From the NCBI RefSeq assembly GCF_023184515.1, contig NZ_JAAHBP010000003.1, forward strand, positions 434,001 through 498,000: 64,000 nucleotides of DNA. Reading direction: 5' to 3'. The position numbers were made by a program, and so were the translations under genes. The notes beneath the pieces are model-generated. The model did no database searches. It was not told the DNA's origin and saw only the letters and a list, made by a program, of their open reading frames with translations. This document shows, piece by piece, positions 61,232 to 64,000 of the stretch (position 1 is the stretch's first letter; every line of letters begins with the position of its first letter). This stretch comes from Streptomyces sp. D2-8 (lineage in GTDB: Bacteria > Actinomycetota > Actinomycetes > Streptomycetales > Streptomycetaceae).

Positions 61232-62383
61232 GTGCGAGTGGGACTGCTGACCCGGGAGTACCCGCCGGATGTGTACGGCGGTGCAGGTGTCCACGTGGAG
61301 TTCCTCGCCCGCGAGCTCAGAACGCTCGTCGATCTGGACGTGCACTGCTGGGGCGAGGGCCGCGCCGACGGTGTGCAGCGGCACCGGCCCTGGTCCGCGC
61401 TCGACGGCGCCAACGACGCACTGCGCACCTTCTCCGTCGACCTCGCCATGACCGCCGCCCTCGAAGGCCGCGAGCTGGTCCACTCCCACACCTGGTACGC
61501 CAACCTCGGCGGCCACCTGGCCAAGCTGCTGTACGGCATCCCGCACGTGATGACCGCGCACTCCCTGGAGCCCCTGCGCCCCTGGAAGGCCGAGCAGCTC
61601 GGCGGCGGCTACGAGCTGTCCAGCTGGGCGGAACGCACCGCGATCGAGGCCGCCGACGCGGTGGTCGCCGTCTCCGCCGCCATGCGCGAGGACATCCTCG
61701 GCTGCTACCCGGCGCTGGACCCGGGGCGGGTCCATGTCGTGCACAACGGCATCGACACCGGCCTGTACCGGCCCGACCACGGCACGGACGCCCTGGACCG
61801 CGTCGGCCTGGACCGCTCCCGCCCGTACGTGCTGTTCGTCGGCCGGATCACCCGCCAGAAGGGCGTGCCCCACCTGCTGCGCGCGGTGCGGGACATCGAC
61901 CCGGCCGCGCAGGTCGTGCTGTGCGCGGGCGCACCGGACACACCGGAGATCGACCAGGAGTTCCGCGAGCTGTTCGGGGAGCTGAGCGAGGTCCGCGACG
62001 GTGTGTTCTGGATCCCGAAGATGCTGCCGCGCCCGGAGGTGATCCAGCTCCTCACACATGCCGCGCTGTTCGTCTGCCCCTCGGTGTACGAGCCGCTCGG
62101 CATCGTGAACCTGGAGGCGATGGCCTGCGGCACCCCCGTGGTGGCCTCGGCGGTCGGGGGCATCCCCGAGGTCGTGGACGACGGCACGACCGGCCTGCTC
62201 GTCCCGCCCGGCGACGATTTCGAGGCGGGTCTCGCCCGGGCCATGGACACCGTCCTGGGCGATCCGGAGGCCGCCCGGCGGATGGGCGAGGCCGGGCGGG
62301 AGCGCGCGGTCGGCGAGTTCGGCTGGGACGCGGTGGCCCGCCGCACGGTCCGGCTCTACGAGGAGATCCTCAAACAGGCTTAG
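61232..62383 (+). CDS. glgM: Glycogen synthase/maltose-1-phosphate synthase (GlgA/GlgM type)
   Basis: A 383-residue GT-B glycosyltransferase. VGLLTREYPPDVYGGAGVHV is the donor loop, VHSHTWYANLGGHLAKLLYG and PHVMTAHSLEPLRPWKAEQL are the actinobacterial GlgM blocks, and PSVYEPLGIVNLEAMACGTP holds the E-x7-E nucleotide-sugar site. In mycobacteria the homologue uses ADP-glucose and glucose 1-phosphate to make maltose 1-phosphate, and it is linked with glgC. GTG 61232 is preferred; a TTG 61226 is also in frame. Confidence 0.88.
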   Translation: MRVGLLTREYPPDVYGGAGVHVEFLARELRTLVDLDVHCWGEGRADGVQRHRPWSALDGANDALRTFSVDLAMTAALEGRELVHSHTWYANLGGHLAKLLYGIPHVMTAHSLEPLRPWKAEQLGGGYELSSWAERTAIEAADAVVAVSAAMREDILGCYPALDPGRVHVVHNGIDTGLYRPDHGTDALDRVGLDRSRPYVLFVGRITRQKGVPHLLRAVRDIDPAAQVVLCAGAPDTPEIDQEFRELFGELSEVRDGVFWIPKMLPRPEVIQLLTHAALFVCPSVYEPLGIVNLEAMACGTPVVASAVGGIPEVVDDGTTGLLVPPGDDFEAGLARAMDTVLGDPEAARRMGEAGRERAVGEFGWDAVARRTVRLYEEILKQA

Positions 62384-62434
62384 TGCGTGCTGCTCAGGGG
62401 CAGGCATCGGGAAATCGGCGTGAGGGGAGCGGCC

Positions 62435-63655
62435 ATGCGTGGTGGTGGTCCTTCGGTCCTTGGGATCGTACTGGCGGGCGGCGAGGGCAAACGGCTGATG
62501 CCCCTGACCGCGGACCGTGCCAAACCGGCGGTGACCTTCGGCGGCACGTACCGCCTGGTCGACTTCGTCCTGTCCAACCTCGTGAACGCCGACGTCCTGC
62601 GCATCTGTGTCCTGACGCAGTACAAGTCGCACTCGCTGGACCGGCACATCACGACCACGTGGCGGATGTCCAACCTGCTGGGCAACTACGTCACACCCGT
62701 GCCCGCCCAGCAGCGCCTCGGCCCGCGCTGGTACCTGGGCAGCGCGGACGCGATCCTGCAGTCGCTGAACCTGATCTACGACGAGCGCCCCGAGTACGTG
62801 GCCGTCTTCGGCGCCGACCACGTCTACCGCATGGACCCGCGTCAGATGCTCGCCCAGCACATCGAGAGCGGTGCGGGCGTGACAGTGGCCGGGATCCGGG
62901 TGCCGCGCACGGAGTCGTCGTCCTTCGGGGTGATCACGCCGGGCTCGGACGGCCAGACGGTGGAGCGCTTCCTGGAGAAGCCCGCCGATCCGCCGGGTCT
63001 CGCGGACGACCCCAGCTGCGTCTTCGCCTCGATGGGCAACTACATCTTCACCACCAAGGCCCTCATCGAGGCGCTCAAGCGGGACGCGGAGGACGAGTCC
63101 TCCGTGCACGACATGGGGGGCTCGATCCTGCCTCAGCTCACCGACCGGGGCGAGGCCGCGCTGTACGACTTCAGCGCCAACCACGTGCCCGGCGAGACCA
63201 CCCGCGACCAGGGCTACTGGCGGGACGTCGGGACGCTGGACGCCTACTACGAGGCCCACATGGACCTGATCGCCGAGCGGCCCGCCTTCAACCTGTACAA
63301 CCGCAGCTGGCCGATCTACACGCACTCGTACCAGCTCTCGCCGGCCCGCTTCAACGCGGGCGGCATCGCCAGCGAGTCCATCATCAGCGCCGGGTGCCTG
63401 GTGCGCGGGCAGGTCACGCGGTCCGTGCTGTCGCCGGGCGTGGTGGTCGACCCGGGAGCCGTGGTGCAGGGTTCGGTGCTGCACGACAACGTGCACATCG
63501 GCCGGGGCGCGGTGGTGCGCGGCGCCGTCCTCGACAAGAACGTCGAGGTGCCGCCGGGCATGACCATCGGTGTCAACCCGGAGCGGGACGCGGAGCTGTA
63601 CACAGTGTCCAAGGGCGGGGTCATCGCCCTCGGGAAGGGGCAGTTGGTCACCTGA
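62435..63655 (+). CDS. glgC: Glucose-1-phosphate adenylyltransferase
   Basis: A 406-residue ADP-glucose pyrophosphorylase. [20 protein letters not shown] followed by [15 protein letters not shown] is the nucleotide-binding signature; [15 protein letters not shown] and [11 protein letters not shown] hold catalytic residues, and a left-handed beta-helix with the activator site closes the protein. It makes ADP-glucose for the GlgM enzyme encoded 51 bases upstream. GAGGGGAGCG precedes the ATG at 62435. Confidence 0.95.
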   Translation: MRGGGPSVLGIVLAGGEGKRLMPLTADRAKPAVTFGGTYRLVDFVLSNLVNADVLRICVLTQYKSHSLDRHITTTWRMSNLLGNYVTPVPAQQRLGPRWYLGSADAILQSLNLIYDERPEYVAVFGADHVYRMDPRQMLAQHIESGAGVTVAGIRVPRTESSSFGVITPGSDGQTVERFLEKPADPPGLADDPSCVFASMGNYIFTTKALIEALKRDAEDESSVHDMGGSILPQLTDRGEAALYDFSANHVPGETTRDQGYWRDVGTLDAYYEAHMDLIAERPAFNLYNRSWPIYTHSYQLSPARFNAGGIASESIISAGCLVRGQVTRSVLSPGVVVDPGAVVQGSVLHDNVHIGRGAVVRGAVLDKNVEVPPGMTIGVNPERDAELYTVSKGGVIALGKGQLVT

Positions 63656-63732
63656 CGCGGGGCGGCCCCGGGGACTTTGTCCTGTCTCTGGACGAAGAGC
63701 GGAATCCATGTTGTCATGCCACATCCTGTCCA

Positions 63733-63746
63733 TGACAACGTTGTGA
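63733..63746. promoter_or_regulatory. LacI-type operator-like palindrome before the PA14-protein gene
   Basis: TGACAACGTTGTGA has a perfect 10-base core ACAACGTTGT with a central CG, the form typical of LacI-family operators. A further inverted pair TTGTCATG (63711) and CATGACAA (63731) overlaps it. It lies only 11 bases before the GTG at 63757, a place where a repressor would block the secreted-protein gene. Confidence 0.6.
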
Positions 63747-63756
63747 TGGAGGTTCC

Positions 63757-64000
63757 GTGCGTACCGGACGCCCCAGAAGCCGGCTCGCGTTACTGCTCGC
63801 CGCGCTCCTCGCCCTCGCCGGCCTGACCGCGGCCCCCGCCCTCGCGGACGACCCCGCCGAGATCCACGGCCTCAAGGGCGAGTACTACACCCACTCCGCC
63901 CCCGGCGCCTTCGACTTCCACACCCTCAAGGCGACCACGTTCGACCAGGACCTCGACTTCGACAACCTGGAGCCGCGCCTGAACTTCACCACCGGCCGGT
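63757..64000 (+). CDS. Secreted PA14-domain protein (partial, runs off the window)
   Basis: From the GTG at 63757 (GGAGG 4-8 bases upstream) 81 codons are visible. A Sec signal peptide (RLALLLAALLALAGLTAAPA, cut after ALA) is followed by IHGLKGEYYTHSAPGAFDFH, the opening of a PA14 domain (GLKGEYY), a carbohydrate-binding beta-barrel common in secreted glycosidases. The rest lies beyond the window, so the enzyme class is not known. The LacI-like operator in front supports sugar-dependent control. Confidence 0.75.
   Translation, partial: MRTGRPRSRLALLLAALLALAGLTAAPALADDPAEIHGLKGEYYTHSAPGAFDFHTLKATTFDQDLDFDNLEPRLNFTTGR

Overview
The window is GC-rich actinobacterial DNA, almost certainly from a Streptomyces chromosome. 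Codons end in G or C nearly throughout, GTG starts are common, genes are packed in translationally coupled operons, and there is a complete set of Streptomyces-type genes (zinc-free ribosomal protein paralogues, an Rpf/LysM/M23 cell-wall enzyme, glgM-glgC, DUF3040, tandem universal stress proteins).

Layout. Positions 1-5.8 kb are a decayed stress/mobile region: remnants of CBS/BON, rhodanese and P-type ATPase genes, an intact tandem universal stress protein, a threonine-aldolase-like gene fused to an IS3 tail, and IS110 and IS5 remnants. It ends with a duplicated copy of the panD leader and the first ten panD codons. Positions 6.3-35.1 kb are a zinc-starvation locus. It holds an AztABCD-type zinc importer with two AztD-like chaperones, a metallophore-type ABC importer, a RiPP-like biosynthetic operon with a paired ABC exporter, a PLP-enzyme operon (decarboxylase, SbnA-like synthase fused to rhodanese, SufS-like enzyme), a methyltransferase, the regulator Zur, and zinc-independent L28, S14 and L32 with a CobW GTPase. 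Six good matches to the actinobacterial Zur box (TGAAAATGATTTTCA) lie in its promoter regions: 7027, 12877, 16991, 29818, 32279 plus 32818 (counted as one divergent region), and 35042.

Positions 35.5-51.7 kb are a stress and carbon region: cation/proton antiporters (one intact, one broken), a NarL-type two-component pair, DUF3040, a chimeric CBS/site-2-protease gene, a DksA-like protein, NhaA, TerC, a universal stress protein, and an operon that would take an alpha-glucoside or trehalose via glucose and gluconate to 6-phosphogluconate (GH15, glucose dehydrogenase, gluconokinase). Positions 51.7-54.4 kb carry an AbiEii-type toxin-antitoxin-like pair and a heavily mutated gene. From 54.6 kb on, the sequence looks like stable core: panD, a small acetyltransferase, gnd, an Rpf-like hydrolase, an EamA transporter, an FhuF-like protein, glgM, glgC, and the start of a secreted PA14-domain protein.

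How it works together. Under zinc starvation Zur should release its boxes. The cell would then import zinc through AztABC, replace zinc-binding ribosomal proteins with zinc-free copies, make the CobW chaperone, and (inferred) build and export a small zinc-binding compound from a 37-residue precursor modified by a YcaO/SagB-type synthase, re-importing it through the FecB/FecCD-type system. That peptide-derived zincophore hypothesis is the most interesting content of the window. The panD leader occurs twice as direct repeats near 5.6 and 54.5 kb, bracketing this whole block of about 49 kb, which suggests it entered or was rearranged as a unit.
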